The notes: generated by a model from the letters alone, not told the origin. DNA of 64,000 nucleotides from Bog-473 sp963725895 (GCA_963725895.1 CAVSAJ010000003.1:186001-250000), one strand, 5' to 3'. Positions 26,985 to 36,265 are shown, numbered from the stretch's first letter. A program made the numbers and translations.

Positions 26985-27013
26985 TTGACCTGACCGATGG
27001 CCCGTGTTAGGCC
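26985..27013 (+). promoter_or_regulatory. Possible promoter for the 27.1-kb secreted protein gene
   Basis: TTGACC (26985-26990), 17 bases, TAGGCC (27008-27013). The -35 is strong, the -10 weak. It lies in the 287-base gap after groEL, which otherwise holds only the hairpin. Confidence 0.35.
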
Positions 27014-27115
27014 TACAGGCGAGTTACCAGAGGGGGCCCTCACAGGTTTCTCACATCAGTCATCGAACGGGGCGCGTGCGTTCGCGCGTCCCGAAGCGAA
27101 GGGAGAAATCTGACC

Positions 27116-27790
27116 ATGCAACGAAAGCTGTGGTTTGCCGCGTCCGCGCTCGGTGTGTCCTGTGTGGCCCTCGGAGGGGTCGCGGGGGCGATCTTGGCGC
27201 CCACGCCCGTCTTGAAGCCCGAGATCGACCGCGCGAGCGCATCGATCCAGCTGGGTGGCCAGCTGAAGTCGGTGACCTGCACCGGAGAGGACAAGCTCGC
27301 CTCGGGTGCGAAGACCCCCTACATCACGTACTTGGGTAGCTGGACGGGTGCAGAGAGTCAGATCCTTCCGGACGCAACCGACTACAACCTCTCCGGCACG
27401 CTGACGGTGAGCGACATCGAGTGGACGATCAACTTGAACACCGACCGCGGGGTCCTCAGTGGGAAGGCCACGATGACTCAGCCGAACACGGCCGGGCAAA
27501 CGGTCACGGCGTACGCGGGCAACCTCACCGTGATCACGCAGGGGCTTCCCAGCTCCTCGACGGCCGCGGCGACGGGACGGGGCTGGATCGTGGCCAACTT
27601 CAAGCTGCCCGACGACGGCGTCTCGGGTGCCAACGACGACTACCTCTATGCCAACGTCGAGTTCCCGAACATGACTGTCACCAGCGCCACGGGTGCCTTC
27701 GGTGACGACCCGGGCACGGTCAACCCGCCCAGCGTCCCTGACTACTCGGTGGTGGCCAACACGCCCCCGAAGAGCACCGAGGCCTGCTGA
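27116..27790 (+). CDS. Secreted protein of unknown function
   Basis: 224 residues. A signal peptide (MQRKLWFAASALGVSCVALGG, cleavage probably near residue 25-30) is followed by a domain rich in Thr, Ser, Asn and Gly with predicted beta strands (YNLSGTLTVSDIEWTINLN, VTAYAGNLTVITQGL). Two cysteines, one near residue 55 and one as the last residue. No catalytic motif recognised. ATG 27116 has a GAAGGGAG ribosome site. Confidence 0.7.
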   Translation: MQRKLWFAASALGVSCVALGGVAGAILAPTPVLKPEIDRASASIQLGGQLKSVTCTGEDKLASGAKTPYITYLGSWTGAESQILPDATDYNLSGTLTVSDIEWTINLNTDRGVLSGKATMTQPNTAGQTVTAYAGNLTVITQGLPSSSTAAATGRGWIVANFKLPDDGVSGANDDYLYANVEFPNMTVTSATGAFGDDPGTVNPPSVPDYSVVANTPPKSTEAC

Positions 27791-27869
27791 GACACCCCGG
27801 GCGCAGGCGCTGGCCGACACCAGTTGCGCTCCGGGCGTCAGTACGATGAGGGCTGTGTCGGGCTTCGTG

Positions 27870-27889
27870 GCCGGGTCTTCGGACCCGGC
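27870..27889. terminator. UUCG-tetraloop hairpin between convergent genes
   Basis: GCCGGGTC, loop TTCG, GACCCGGC: an 8-bp perfect stem in the 144-base space between two convergent genes. Suited to act as a bidirectional terminator; no T-run. Confidence 0.5.
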
Positions 27890-27934
27890 TGCGGCGCGTC
27901 GAGGGCGGCCGTCCAGCTTGCGAACGCCGAGGCT

Positions 27935-29275
27935 TCAGTCGCTTGCCGAGTTCGACGATGCGGCAGAGGCATCCGACGCGCCCGCGAGCCCGGCCAGGTA
28001 CTGAGAGAGGCTGAGCAGCTGGCTCGCGGGCGGGGTCGCCACGGAGAGCGGCCCTCCGTAGTGCGCGAACGAGATCACCACGTCCACGCGCACCGGCTGG
28101 CCGTTGACGTCGACCGGTGGTGCCGGGATCACGATTTGACGCACGAGCTTGTGCGCCCCGACGTCGACCTCTTCGGAGTTGTGGGTCCCCCAGCCGGCGG
28201 CCGATGTCGTCGTCGGGCTCGAAGAGAAGTTGACCGCGTAGCGTCGCACCTGCTTGCCGTCGACGGTGGAGTGTCCCAGCGAGGCGACAGCGTAGGACTC
28301 AGCGGCCAACTGTTGCACCAGCATCCCGGGGTTCCCGACCAACGCCACCAGGTTGGTCACCGAGGAGCCCGGCCCCAGCGCGGGCAGGTCGTCGGTGCTC
28401 GCCACCACCCAGGACTTGCCCGCGAGGGGAGAGTCCGTGACGTGGAGGTAGGCGGTGTTTCCCTGGAGGATGAATTGCAGGTCCTGGGTTGGGGGCGTCG
28501 CCACCTCGACGCTCAGATCGCCCAGCCCCGAATCGAGAGAGAACGCTCCGTCGCCAGAGAGAGCCTGCGGCGTCGACTGGCCCGGATCCACAGGTGTCAC
28601 GGCCAAGGTCAGCGCGACGGTCTGCTTGCGGACGCTCTTGGCGGCGGCGGCCGCCAGGGCATCGGCGGCGCTGGTGCCGGCGTCCGTGCTGGCCGGGCTG
28701 GCGTTCGTGCCGCTCCCTCGCGTCGCGGGCTGAGTGGACCGGGAGTTCGCGCCGTCGGCTGCGGCGCCACCAGGACTTCCATGACCGGAGCCACTCGTGG
28801 CGAGGACCGCCGCGACGGCAACGAGGGCCACCACGACCAGGGCGGCCCCGATGAACCCACGTCGACGACGTCGGCTCCGCGCGCGCACTGTTGCCGCCTC
28901 GTTTTCCGATCCCCCCACCCAAAACAACGAGGCTGCTTCGGCGTGATCCGCCGAAACGGCTGGGAGCACCACCGTGTCGTGCGACACGGCCGGAACGATT
29001 GTCGTGTCAGCGTCGCGGTACGCAGCCGGCACCACGAGCGTGTCGTCGTCGTGGAGAACGGGTGCACCGACGACTGCCGGCGACGTGGCGGCAAGCACCG
29101 TCTCGACGTTGCCGTTTTGCGTCAACTCCTGGGCCGGTCGGATCTGGTCCGTCCACCCGTTGTCCCAGAAGCGTTCGCGCTTCAGGAAGTACGGGTCCTT
29201 GTACCAGCCTGACTCCCGGTCCACCGCCTGCTCCTGCTCACGCGTCGCCTGACCCTCGGCGCACGATGCTCCCAC
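27935..29275 (-). CDS. DUF2510-type membrane-anchored exported protein
   Basis: Up to 446 residues; GTG at 29224 (VDRESGWYKDP) is an alternative start. The N-terminal part has ESGWYKDPYFLKRERFWDNGWT, matching the short Trp/Tyr DUF2510 module. Residues about 58-106 carry four related motifs (ETVLAA, DTLVVPA, DTTIVPA, DTVVLPA). A basic stretch RSRRRRR precedes one membrane helix (about 140-160), then a Ser/Thr/Gly linker and a beta-rich extracytoplasmic domain (about 205-430) resembling LppX/LprG-type lipoprotein folds. Topology: cytoplasmic N-terminus, exported C-terminal domain. Function unknown. Confidence 0.72.
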   Translation of the reverse strand: MGASCAEGQATREQEQAVDRESGWYKDPYFLKRERFWDNGWTDQIRPAQELTQNGNVETVLAATSPAVVGAPVLHDDDTLVVPAAYRDADTTIVPAVSHDTVVLPAVSADHAEAASLFWVGGSENEAATVRARSRRRRRGFIGAALVVVALVAVAAVLATSGSGHGSPGGAAADGANSRSTQPATRGSGTNASPASTDAGTSAADALAAAAAKSVRKQTVALTLAVTPVDPGQSTPQALSGDGAFSLDSGLGDLSVEVATPPTQDLQFILQGNTAYLHVTDSPLAGKSWVVASTDDLPALGPGSSVTNLVALVGNPGMLVQQLAAESYAVASLGHSTVDGKQVRRYAVNFSSSPTTTSAAGWGTHNSEEVDVGAHKLVRQIVIPAPPVDVNGQPVRVDVVISFAHYGGPLSVATPPASQLLSLSQYLAGLAGASDASAASSNSASD

Positions 29276-29437
29276 ACTCCGTGAAGGCCTTGCTCTCGGG
29301 TTACGAGAAGGCGATCAACAGGTGAACTCTCCGGGCGCGGGCAGCACGCATCGCCGCCGAACGCGCCATCTCGCCAGCGGGCCTCGTGTGTGGTTCCGTC
29401 GGCCACGCAACGGTGGAGAAGGAGACATCCAGGAGCG

Positions 29438-29986
29438 ATGTGTAGGTTTGGCGCCGTGCCAACCGCGAACGACATCGCGCGCCGCGCCGTTGCTTCGGTG
29501 TGCTTCCTCTCTGTCTGCCTGCTGCTCGGGGTGGCGTGGTGTGGCGACGCGTTTGCCGGACAATCCTCCGCCACGACGTCGCCCAAGGCGTCCGTACACG
29601 CACGTTCGAAGCCTTTGTCGGTTCCGAAGACCACGTTTGCACAGGATACGAAGTTCTTCACCGACGTCACAGAGGCCGACCCGGCGCTGGTCGCCTACGA
29701 GCAACAGCAAGGGAACGTCGCGCTCCGCGCCCTGCTGACGGATGGGGCGGCCTTCTGTGCCTTGTTGCGGCGCGGCAGCGGGATCGACGACGCCCTGGTC
29801 GCCGAGGCTGACGGCGCCCGCGGCACGGAATCACAGACGCATCTGCCCTTGTCGATCACGACGTTCAACACCATCGAAGCAGTCGCGCTGCTCACACTCT
29901 GTCCGTCCGAGCAGACGTTGGTTCCAGCGTCGGACAGATCCAAGATCCGCGACCTCGGTCGCGCACTTGGAAAACGCGCGGGCTGA
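29438..29986 (+). CDS. Small exported protein of unknown function
   Basis: 182 residues from ATG 29438, chosen for the AGGAG site five bases upstream. Hydrophobic signal segment VASVCFLSVCLLLGVAWCGDAFA with a plausible cleavage site after AFA. The mature part is mostly helical, with three cysteines, and has no recognised motif. Base composition is less GC-rich than the core genes. Not recognised. Confidence 0.6.
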   Translation: MCRFGAVPTANDIARRAVASVCFLSVCLLLGVAWCGDAFAGQSSATTSPKASVHARSKPLSVPKTTFAQDTKFFTDVTEADPALVAYEQQQGNVALRALLTDGAAFCALLRRGSGIDDALVAEADGARGTESQTHLPLSITTFNTIEAVALLTLCPSEQTLVPASDRSKIRDLGRALGKRAG

Positions 29987-30019
29987 GCGTCGGTTCCAAC
30001 CACCATGGTGTCTCCGACG

Positions 30020-30033
30020 CGCGAACGTTCGCG
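30020..30033. promoter_or_regulatory. 14-base perfect palindrome upstream of the phosphoesterase gene
   Basis: CGCGAACGTTCGCG in the 179-base gap before 30166. It could be a dimeric regulator site. It is not a LexA box, which needs four bases between CGAAC and GTTCG. Confidence 0.3.
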
Positions 30034-30165
30034 ATTCGGTCACAGAGAAATAAGCGCCACGTAGCGCAACGTAGTCACACGCGTAACCCGTCGCTCTTAA
30101 GTTGCTGCCAACCATCGTGGTTCTGGCAACCAGAGTGTTGATCGCAGAATCGGTCAGGAGGGCTC

Positions 30166-33141
30166 GTGCGGATTGTGGACATACGGCGACGCGGCGTACG
30201 GAGGGTACGAACGGGGACGATGATCGCCGCGGCTTTCGCGACGATGATCGCGCTGACAGGTGTGAGTCTCTCGAGCGTGTTCGTCGCGACGCCGTCTTCG
30301 TACGCCGCCAAGTCGACCACGTGCCCAATGGGAAGCTCCTTGCAGCTCCCGGCGGGTGGATCCAGTAATCAGGCGCAATGTGTCATCACGTCGACCGGCA
30401 CACCGGTCGGGGCTGTCAAGCACGTGTGGCTGATCATCCTAGAGAACAAGTCCTACGACGAGAGCTTCACCGGCCTGAACCAGAACAGCTACCTGTGGCA
30501 GACGCTTCCTCAGCAAGGAGCCTTGCTCACGAACTACTACGGCACCGGCCACTTCAGCATGGACAATTACATCTCGCTGGTGTCGGGCCAGGCCCCCTCC
30601 TACGACGTGCAGGACGACTGCTCGACGACCGCGGACATGACGAACAACAACGCCGGGATCGTCACCACCGGCACGGTCGGCAACAGCACGGACACCGACC
30701 ACACGACGGACAGCTCGGGCACCAATACGAACGCGCCCAATCCGACCGGGAGCAACAACGGCAACTACGGCCAGGTCCTGACCCATGGCGGCGTGGATGC
30801 CAGCCTCGGCAACAACGGCTGCGTGTACCCGACCAACGTGGCAACCGTCTTCAACCAGTTCAACGCGGCGGGCGTGTCCTGGAAGGCCTATGCCCAGGAC
30901 CTCGGGGGCGCCCAGCCCGTGGGGTCCCCGACCTACGTGACCGGCTCGACCCCAGGGGTCAGCGACACCGTCCCGGGTCGTGACGACGGGGCGTGTGGGT
31001 ACCCGGGCACGTCGAGCGCCGACCCGGTGACCAACCCGACGGATCTCGTGGCCCCGAGCGGCGACGTGACGAGCTTCACCGGTGCGCAGCCGGCCAATGC
31101 CAACGGCAACGGCGACCCGGCCGACCAGTACGTGGCCAAGCACTTCCCGGTTGCCGGCTGGTTCACCGCGCTGACCGGCGAGTCCGCCGGCATGCAGAAC
31201 AACGTGAACTACCCCGCCCAACCGGCACTCAACGAGCCCACCACCCCTGAGTACGACGGGACGGGGTCGACGAGCGGGACGGGCGACACCAACTGCGACG
31301 CCAACCACGTCTCCAACCTCGACGACCCCACCTACGGCCTCGAGCACGACCTGAGTCTCCCGGCCAACGAGGTTCCGGCCTTCAACTGGATCACACCGAA
31401 CAACTGCAGCGACGCCCACGACGCAAGTTGCCAGGGCAACAACCTCTCGGGGGCCTTCAACGCCAACGGCACGCCGAACTACACCCCGGCCGGCCTGGCG
31501 CCCTACGACCCCGAGGCGACGACCCCCCTCAACTACACCGGCGGTCTCTACGCGGCCGACCTGTTCCTGCGGTACTACATCCCGCTCATTGAGCAGTCGC
31601 AGGCCTTCGCCGACGGAGGGCTCATCGACGTCACCTTCGACGAGGCCAATCCTCCGTTCACCGTCGGCAACAGCTTCAACAACGCCCCGGCGCCGGGGGA
31701 CAGCACGACGTACAACTCGCCGGCCGACCAGCCGACCTTCGGTTCGGCCGGTACCACCGCTCCGGGGGCCAGTTCGCTCTACGGCGCCTACGGCGTCCTG
31801 ACCGACGCGGCCGGTGAGAACATCAACGGCCACAACGTGCACACCGAGCCGACGGGCCCGAACGACCCCGAGGTGACCGACAGCTCGGGGAACCAGTTGC
31901 AACCTGGCCCCGGCGCCGCCGGCTTCATCGACCGGCCCACCGGCTTGCCCAACGAGAGCCCCGAAGTCACCGGGTCTCCCGGCAAGACGACAGAGCCCGC
32001 CCTGGTCTCACCCGGATCGAGCATGGTCGCGGACTCCAAGATCAATGCGGACGACACCGGTCGGCTCGTCTCGGGCACCGACGCCAACGGCAACACGATC
32101 CCGCCCGACACCTTCGTCGGAGCGGTCAGCGACACCGGGCCCGTCGCCCTGTCGGGCAACGCCAGCACGACCACGGCGTCGAACAACTACGCCAAGCCGT
32201 GGATCGGCACCTACCAGCTGCTCAACGACAGCGGCCAGCCGGTGACGTTGGCAGGGGGCTTCGACGGCAACGTCACGCTGGGGGCAGAAGGAGCGACGTC
32301 CACCGTGGGCACGTCAACGTGCCCGAGCGGCAGCGAGGCAGCGACGACGAGCGGATGCGTCACGGCCGACCCGTTGTTCGACCCGACGGACTTCACCCCG
32401 GGCGGGGGCGACACGGGCACCGTGCTCATCAGCCCGCTCATCAAGCCCGGGACGGTGTCGAGCACCTACTACAACCACTACAGCACGCTGCGCACGCTCG
32501 AGGACCTGTTCTTGACCGGGGCGACCTGCACCGAGCCGTCCAATGCCGACACGCCGATGGTCGCCGGCACGGTCTGCGGGGGCCTCGACGGCGAGGGCCA
32601 CCTGGGCTACGCGGCCCAGCCCGGCCTGGCCAGCTTCGGGCCCGACGTCTTTACGGCCGAGCATTTCTCGGACGTGGCAGCGCCGAAGGACTACTCCACC
32701 GTGAGCGGGAGCGGCGCCGACGCCCTCTATTGCCCGAAGGGCGTGAACCTCGGGCCCGGTGTCGCCGACAGCCATTCGGGTAGCGGCGGCTTCGGTGGCG
32801 TCGGCGGCATCGCCGGGGCGGCCGGCTGCGGCACCAGCGGCGGGAAGGGCGGCAACGGAGGCAACGGGATCACGGCCGCCGGCGCAGGAGGCGATGGCGG
32901 CAACGGTGGAAACGGTGCCTGCCCGCCAGAGGAATGGGTGAACGGGGTCTGGTTGACGGCGAGCGGCGCTTCGACGAGCCCCTATGACACCCCGCCGTGC
33001 AACGGCACCGGCGGGAGCGGCGGCAAGGGCGGCAAGGGCGGCAACGGTGTCGGCAACACCCCAGGTGGCAATGGCGGCAACGGCGGGAACGGCTCGCCCG
33101 GGGTACCGGGGACGCCGGGTGTGAAGGGTACGAACGGTTAG
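30166..33141 (+). CDS. Secreted phosphoesterase with PGRS/collagen-like C-terminal tail
   Basis: 991 residues from GTG 30166 (AGGAGGG upstream). An N-terminal twin-basic, hydrophobic signal (RRGVRRVRTGTMIAAAFATM) ends near residue 48. The phosphoesterase/phospholipase-C superfamily domain (PF04185-like) has VWLIILENKSYDESFTG, the NYYGTGHFSMDNYISLVSG metal region, AFNWITPNNCSDAHD, LIDVTFDEAN and the ending HYSTLRTLEDLFL. Long Thr/Asn/Gly-rich insertions enlarge it. Residues 871-991 are a glycine-rich tail with GGNGGN repeats and true Gly-X-Y triplets (GSPGVPGTPGVKGTNG). Probably an exported acid phosphatase or phospholipase-type enzyme held at the surface; substrate not known. Confidence 0.8.
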   Translation: MRIVDIRRRGVRRVRTGTMIAAAFATMIALTGVSLSSVFVATPSSYAAKSTTCPMGSSLQLPAGGSSNQAQCVITSTGTPVGAVKHVWLIILENKSYDESFTGLNQNSYLWQTLPQQGALLTNYYGTGHFSMDNYISLVSGQAPSYDVQDDCSTTADMTNNNAGIVTTGTVGNSTDTDHTTDSSGTNTNAPNPTGSNNGNYGQVLTHGGVDASLGNNGCVYPTNVATVFNQFNAAGVSWKAYAQDLGGAQPVGSPTYVTGSTPGVSDTVPGRDDGACGYPGTSSADPVTNPTDLVAPSGDVTSFTGAQPANANGNGDPADQYVAKHFPVAGWFTALTGESAGMQNNVNYPAQPALNEPTTPEYDGTGSTSGTGDTNCDANHVSNLDDPTYGLEHDLSLPANEVPAFNWITPNNCSDAHDASCQGNNLSGAFNANGTPNYTPAGLAPYDPEATTPLNYTGGLYAADLFLRYYIPLIEQSQAFADGGLIDVTFDEANPPFTVGNSFNNAPAPGDSTTYNSPADQPTFGSAGTTAPGASSLYGAYGVLTDAAGENINGHNVHTEPTGPNDPEVTDSSGNQLQPGPGAAGFIDRPTGLPNESPEVTGSPGKTTEPALVSPGSSMVADSKINADDTGRLVSGTDANGNTIPPDTFVGAVSDTGPVALSGNASTTTASNNYAKPWIGTYQLLNDSGQPVTLAGGFDGNVTLGAEGATSTVGTSTCPSGSEAATTSGCVTADPLFDPTDFTPGGGDTGTVLISPLIKPGTVSSTYYNHYSTLRTLEDLFLTGATCTEPSNADTPMVAGTVCGGLDGEGHLGYAAQPGLASFGPDVFTAEHFSDVAAPKDYSTVSGSGADALYCPKGVNLGPGVADSHSGSGGFGGVGGIAGAAGCGTSGGKGGNGGNGITAAGAGGDGGNGGNGACPPEEWVNGVWLTASGASTSPYDTPPCNGTGGSGGKGGKGGNGVGNTPGGNGGNGGNGSPGVPGTPGVKGTNG

Positions 33142-33172
33142 CGACGCACGTCGACACCGAAGAGAGCCCGCG

Positions 33173-33787
33173 GTGCGCGCGGGACATCACCGCTGGAGCC
33201 GGGCACGCACGCTCGGCTCCAGCGGTGCGGCTTGTGTCGCTTGTGTCCTGATCGTGCTGTCGACCCTCGTGGCCGGTGCTGCCGCCGCCGGCGGCACGCA
33301 CGCCAGTGAGACGCACTGGCGCCCGCACTATCCCTCCTTCCTCCCGAAGAGCACCCTCGATCCCCACGTGGACGAGGCGCTGGTCGGGACCGAGGCCAAG
33401 CCGGCGCTCCAAGTCGAAGGACTGCCGATCGAGGCGAAGACGAAGGCGTTCGATGTCTTGATCACCGTCAGTGGGCCGGTCGTCCCGGGCGAGGGTCTGC
33501 CCGACCAGCCCGCGGCCACGACCTGTACCTGGACCGTGACGATGAAGGACGCCAACGCTGACGTGCCGGTGTCAATTGCCGACTTCCACTCCGTCGACCA
33601 CCTCGGCTCCGTGTTCGTGATGGGCCTGGTTCCCGGCGAGCAACCGCCGCCGCCGGTGCTCCACCGGGGGCAGACACTCACGTTCGAGCTCCGCGCCTAC
33701 GAGTTGGTCGGCGAAGGAATGATGCAGTGGGCCCCCGACCACAGACACGTGGTGGGGTACTGGGATTACACGGTCGAGAACGACTGA
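33173..33787 (+). CDS. Secreted protein of unknown function, probably co-transcribed with the phosphoesterase
   Basis: 204 residues from GTG 33173. Signal peptide with hydrophobic core ACVACVLIVLSTLVAGAAAA. The mature protein has an Ig-like beta pattern (FDVLITVSGPVVPG, TCTWTVTMKDANADV, LTFELRAYELVGEG) and ends VVGYWDYTVEND. It lies only 31 bases after the phosphoesterase stop, on the same strand. No catalytic motif. Possible accessory or binding partner, by position only. Confidence 0.62.
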   Translation: MRAGHHRWSRARTLGSSGAACVACVLIVLSTLVAGAAAAGGTHASETHWRPHYPSFLPKSTLDPHVDEALVGTEAKPALQVEGLPIEAKTKAFDVLITVSGPVVPGEGLPDQPAATTCTWTVTMKDANADVPVSIADFHSVDHLGSVFVMGLVPGEQPPPPVLHRGQTLTFELRAYELVGEGMMQWAPDHRHVVGYWDYTVEND

Positions 33788-33836
33788 AGGGTCACGGGCG
33801 GGCGAGGGCAGCGGCCGACGCGAAGAAGAGGTGGCC

Positions 33837-34679
33837 CTACGCGAAGGCGTGGACGACGGCCCGATAGTTCTGACTCGGTGCCGAGGGTGGCGGCGCGGGC
33901 ACACCGCGCAGCCGGCGGGCGACCGCATGCGCCAGGTCTTGCGACGGAGCCGGGGGCGGTGGGGGTGGCCCGACGATCGTGCGGATCTCGGAGAAGCCGG
34001 CGGCGCGGCACAGGTTGTGCAGCGCCTCGATCGTCGGCACGTACCAATTGCCGAAGTCGGTCCGCAGCGAGCTGCCGGCGTGGAACTGCATGAGCACTTC
34101 GTTGTCCAGACCCTGCAGGTGCACCGCCTCGGTTTCAATGACCGCCACCTCGTTGGTGACCGCACGCACCCGCTCGAGGCAGGTCAGCGGCTCCTTCATG
34201 TGGTACAGCACGCCGAGGTACAACACGACGTCGAAGCGGCCCAGCGCTTCGAGGTCCGCGGTCTGGAAGTCGACCACGACCGGTTCGACCTTGGAGCCGA
34301 GCGCCTTGTGGGCGAATTCGAACCCGCGGCGCCCGGGCAGCTCGGGCCTCCAGAAGTCGGTCTCGTCGCGCGACTGGTCGGGCAGCGTGCCGTTGCGGAT
34401 GCATTCCTCCCAGTACACGCCCCGGGATACGAAGTCGACGCCCCAGGCGTAGTGGTCCAGTGCCACCACCCGGGCCGCACCCTTCTGCTCCGCGAGGAAG
34501 GAGAACTTGCCGTCCCAGGCGCCGATGTCGAGCACGGACTTGGCGGTGACGTCGGGGATCACACCGGCCGAGGTCTCCTGGACGCTGATGCCCTTGGTGA
34601 CCACGCCGTTGCCCAAGTCGATCGTGTGGTACCACCCGAACGCGTCGGCCTGTGCCTGCAGTTCTGCCGGAGAGGTCAT
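33837..34679 (-). CDS. Class I SAM-dependent methyltransferase, CmoB/DUF1698-like
   Basis: 280 residues from ATG 34679. SAM site SVLDIGAWDGKFSFLAEQKGA, acidic loop ARVVALDHYAW, and VVLYLGVLYHMKEPLTCL, the arrangement of the tRNA (mo5U34) methyltransferase-like/DUF1698 group that also includes sugar and natural-product O-methyltransferases. The C-terminal region has an unusual proline run (GPPPPPPAPS and PAPPPSAPS). It is divergent from the Nudix gene across 60 bases. Substrate cannot be told; tRNA modification by CmoB itself is not expected here. Confidence 0.78.
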   Translation of the reverse strand: MTSPAELQAQADAFGWYHTIDLGNGVVTKGISVQETSAGVIPDVTAKSVLDIGAWDGKFSFLAEQKGAARVVALDHYAWGVDFVSRGVYWEECIRNGTLPDQSRDETDFWRPELPGRRGFEFAHKALGSKVEPVVVDFQTADLEALGRFDVVLYLGVLYHMKEPLTCLERVRAVTNEVAVIETEAVHLQGLDNEVLMQFHAGSSLRTDFGNWYVPTIEALHNLCRAAGFSEIRTIVGPPPPPPAPSQDLAHAVARRLRGVPAPPPSAPSQNYRAVVHAFA

Positions 34680-34739
34680 GGGCCGAGAGCGTAGCGAGGC
34701 CGTCGGGCGAGGCAGGATGCCACCGGTAGCGTGAGTCCG

Positions 34740-35537
34740 ATGCCCCGGCCCGTTCCGCCCCAGGTGATCCCGCGCCCCGCAGCATGGCGCCCGGGTGAGC
34801 CCCCGGCGTGGGCCACCGTGGGACTCGAGCAGCGGACGGGCATCGGCCTCGACCGGGTGCTCGACGCCCTCGTCACGCCGGGCCTGCGTGGCGAGGTCCC
34901 CCACGGGCTCGGCTCGGATCATCTCTTCGGGCCCTTGGCGCCCTCTGTCGTCGTGAACGAGTCGGCGGCGCCGGCCGTCCACCACGTGAACGCGGCGGTG
35001 CTCGCGGTGATGTTCGAGGACACCGACGAGGACGAGACCAGAGTGGTCCTCACGCGGCGCTCGAGTGGGCTCCGCACCCACCGCGGCGAGGTGAGCTTCC
35101 CCGGCGGGCGCCTCGACGATGGCGAGGAGCCCGCTGAAGGAGCACTGCGCGAGGCCCGCGAGGAGGTCGGCCTCGACCCGGATCTGGTGACGACCGTCGG
35201 CTGGATGCACCCGGTCATGACCATGGTGTCGTCTTCCCTCATCCTGCCGGTCCTCGCGACGGTGCCGCAGCGCCCCCGACTCGCGGCGAACCCCGCCGAG
35301 GTGGAGCGCGTGTTCGACGTCACGCTGGCCCAGCTGGCCGACCCTGCGATCTTCCACGAGGAGCGGTGGCGCTTCCCGGACCGGAACATCCCGGGGAGTG
35401 CCGACGACTCGTTCCCGGTCTGGTTCTTCGAGGTGTCGGGGGAGATGATCTGGGGTGCCACGGCACGGATGATCCACGAGCTCTTACACGTGGTGCTCCT
35501 CGGCCGTTCAGGCGTGGCCGGCCTGTCAGGGGACTGA
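34740..35537 (+). CDS. Nudix hydrolase, CoA-pyrophosphatase-like
   Basis: 265 residues from ATG 34740; GTG 34731 is an alternative. Complete Nudix box GGRLDDGEEPAEGALREAREEVGL, preceded by LTRRSSGLRTHRGEVSFPGG, the NuCoA-type signature seen in CoA pyrophosphatases. It likely hydrolyses CoA or a related dinucleotide. There is a 65-residue N-terminal extension of low conservation. A TAGCGT hexamer at 34727-34732 lies seven bases before the ATG, so the mRNA may be leaderless. Confidence 0.85.
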   Translation: MPRPVPPQVIPRPAAWRPGEPPAWATVGLEQRTGIGLDRVLDALVTPGLRGEVPHGLGSDHLFGPLAPSVVVNESAAPAVHHVNAAVLAVMFEDTDEDETRVVLTRRSSGLRTHRGEVSFPGGRLDDGEEPAEGALREAREEVGLDPDLVTTVGWMHPVMTMVSSSLILPVLATVPQRPRLAANPAEVERVFDVTLAQLADPAIFHEERWRFPDRNIPGSADDSFPVWFFEVSGEMIWGATARMIHELLHVVLLGRSGVAGLSGD

Positions 35538-35575
35538 GTCGCGCCCCACGCCGGCCATCGAATCCGTCGGTGATG

Positions 35576-36244
35576 TCACGGTGCGAAGGCGATCGCCAGC
35601 TCGCCGAGTGGGCCGAAGCCAACGTGCAGCGAGTCGCCGGGCGCGACCGCGACGGGCGCGACCACGGAGCCGGCGATGATGCGCTGGCCGCACTCGAGCG
35701 CGGCGCCGTGCGCGGCGAGGAAGGAGCGGACGAAGGCGACCGTCGTCCTCGGGTCCTCCGTGATCCGCCCCTGGGCGACGACGGTGCGCGAGCCGTCGCC
35801 GGCCATCTTGGTGACCTCCGCCTCCATCGCCCACGGGTCGACGCCGGGCACCTCTGGCCCGAAGACGACGCCGCGCTGGCAAATGTTGCCGGCGAGAACC
35901 GGCTCGATGTCGTCGAACGAGATGTCGAGATCGACCAGCTCGAGCGCGGGTGCCAGGCCTGCGACCTCGCCGGCGTCGTCCACCCGGATGGCGATCTCGA
36001 CCTCGACGGCGGGGACGACCCAACCCGTCAACGACACCGTGGCGCCGTCGGCGACCACGCCCCGGTCGAGGAGGTATCCGACCACGGGCTCGCTCAGCCC
36101 CAACACCTGCTGGATGGCCGGCGTGTTGAACCCGATCTTCCAACCCACCGCGGTTGCCCCGGACGCCAGGTCGGCCTCTCGACGCGCCAGCTGGGCGCGC
36201 ATGCCGCGCGTCACGGCTGCTGCGGAGCGGTCTCCATCAGACAT
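35576..36244 (-). CDS. 2-keto-4-pentenoate hydratase/FAH-fold protein
   Basis: 222 residues. Fumarylacetoacetase-like fold with GWKIGFNTPAIQQVLGLSEPVVGYL near the N-terminus, the metal acidic motif VPAVEVEIAIRV, and the C-terminal GDSLHVGFGPLGELAIAF. These match MhpD/HpaH-type hydratases of meta-cleavage pathways. No other catabolic gene is nearby, so the physiological substrate is open. It ends 38 bases from the Nudix gene, convergent to it. Confidence 0.82.
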   Translation of the reverse strand: MSDGDRSAAAVTRGMRAQLARREADLASGATAVGWKIGFNTPAIQQVLGLSEPVVGYLLDRGVVADGATVSLTGWVVPAVEVEIAIRVDDAGEVAGLAPALELVDLDISFDDIEPVLAGNICQRGVVFGPEVPGVDPWAMEAEVTKMAGDGSRTVVAQGRITEDPRTTVAFVRSFLAAHGAALECGQRIIAGSVVAPVAVAPGDSLHVGFGPLGELAIAFAP

Positions 36245-36265
36245 GGGAAGAATCTCGCGCCGATG

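Noticed and set aside
30020..30033. LexA/SOS box
   Set aside because: The palindrome CGAACGTTCG lacks the four-base spacing of the actinobacterial SOS consensus.
30439..31902. Minus-strand open frame of about 487 codons opposite the phosphoesterase
   Set aside because: Val/Gly/Arg-rich shadow of the third-position GC bias of the real gene; no ribosome site or family motif.
33837..34679. Authentic CmoB (tRNA cmo5U) enzyme
   Set aside because: Only the SAM fold and general DUF1698 layout match; no CmoA partner is present and the Pro-rich C-terminus is atypical, so only a generic methyltransferase is claimed.
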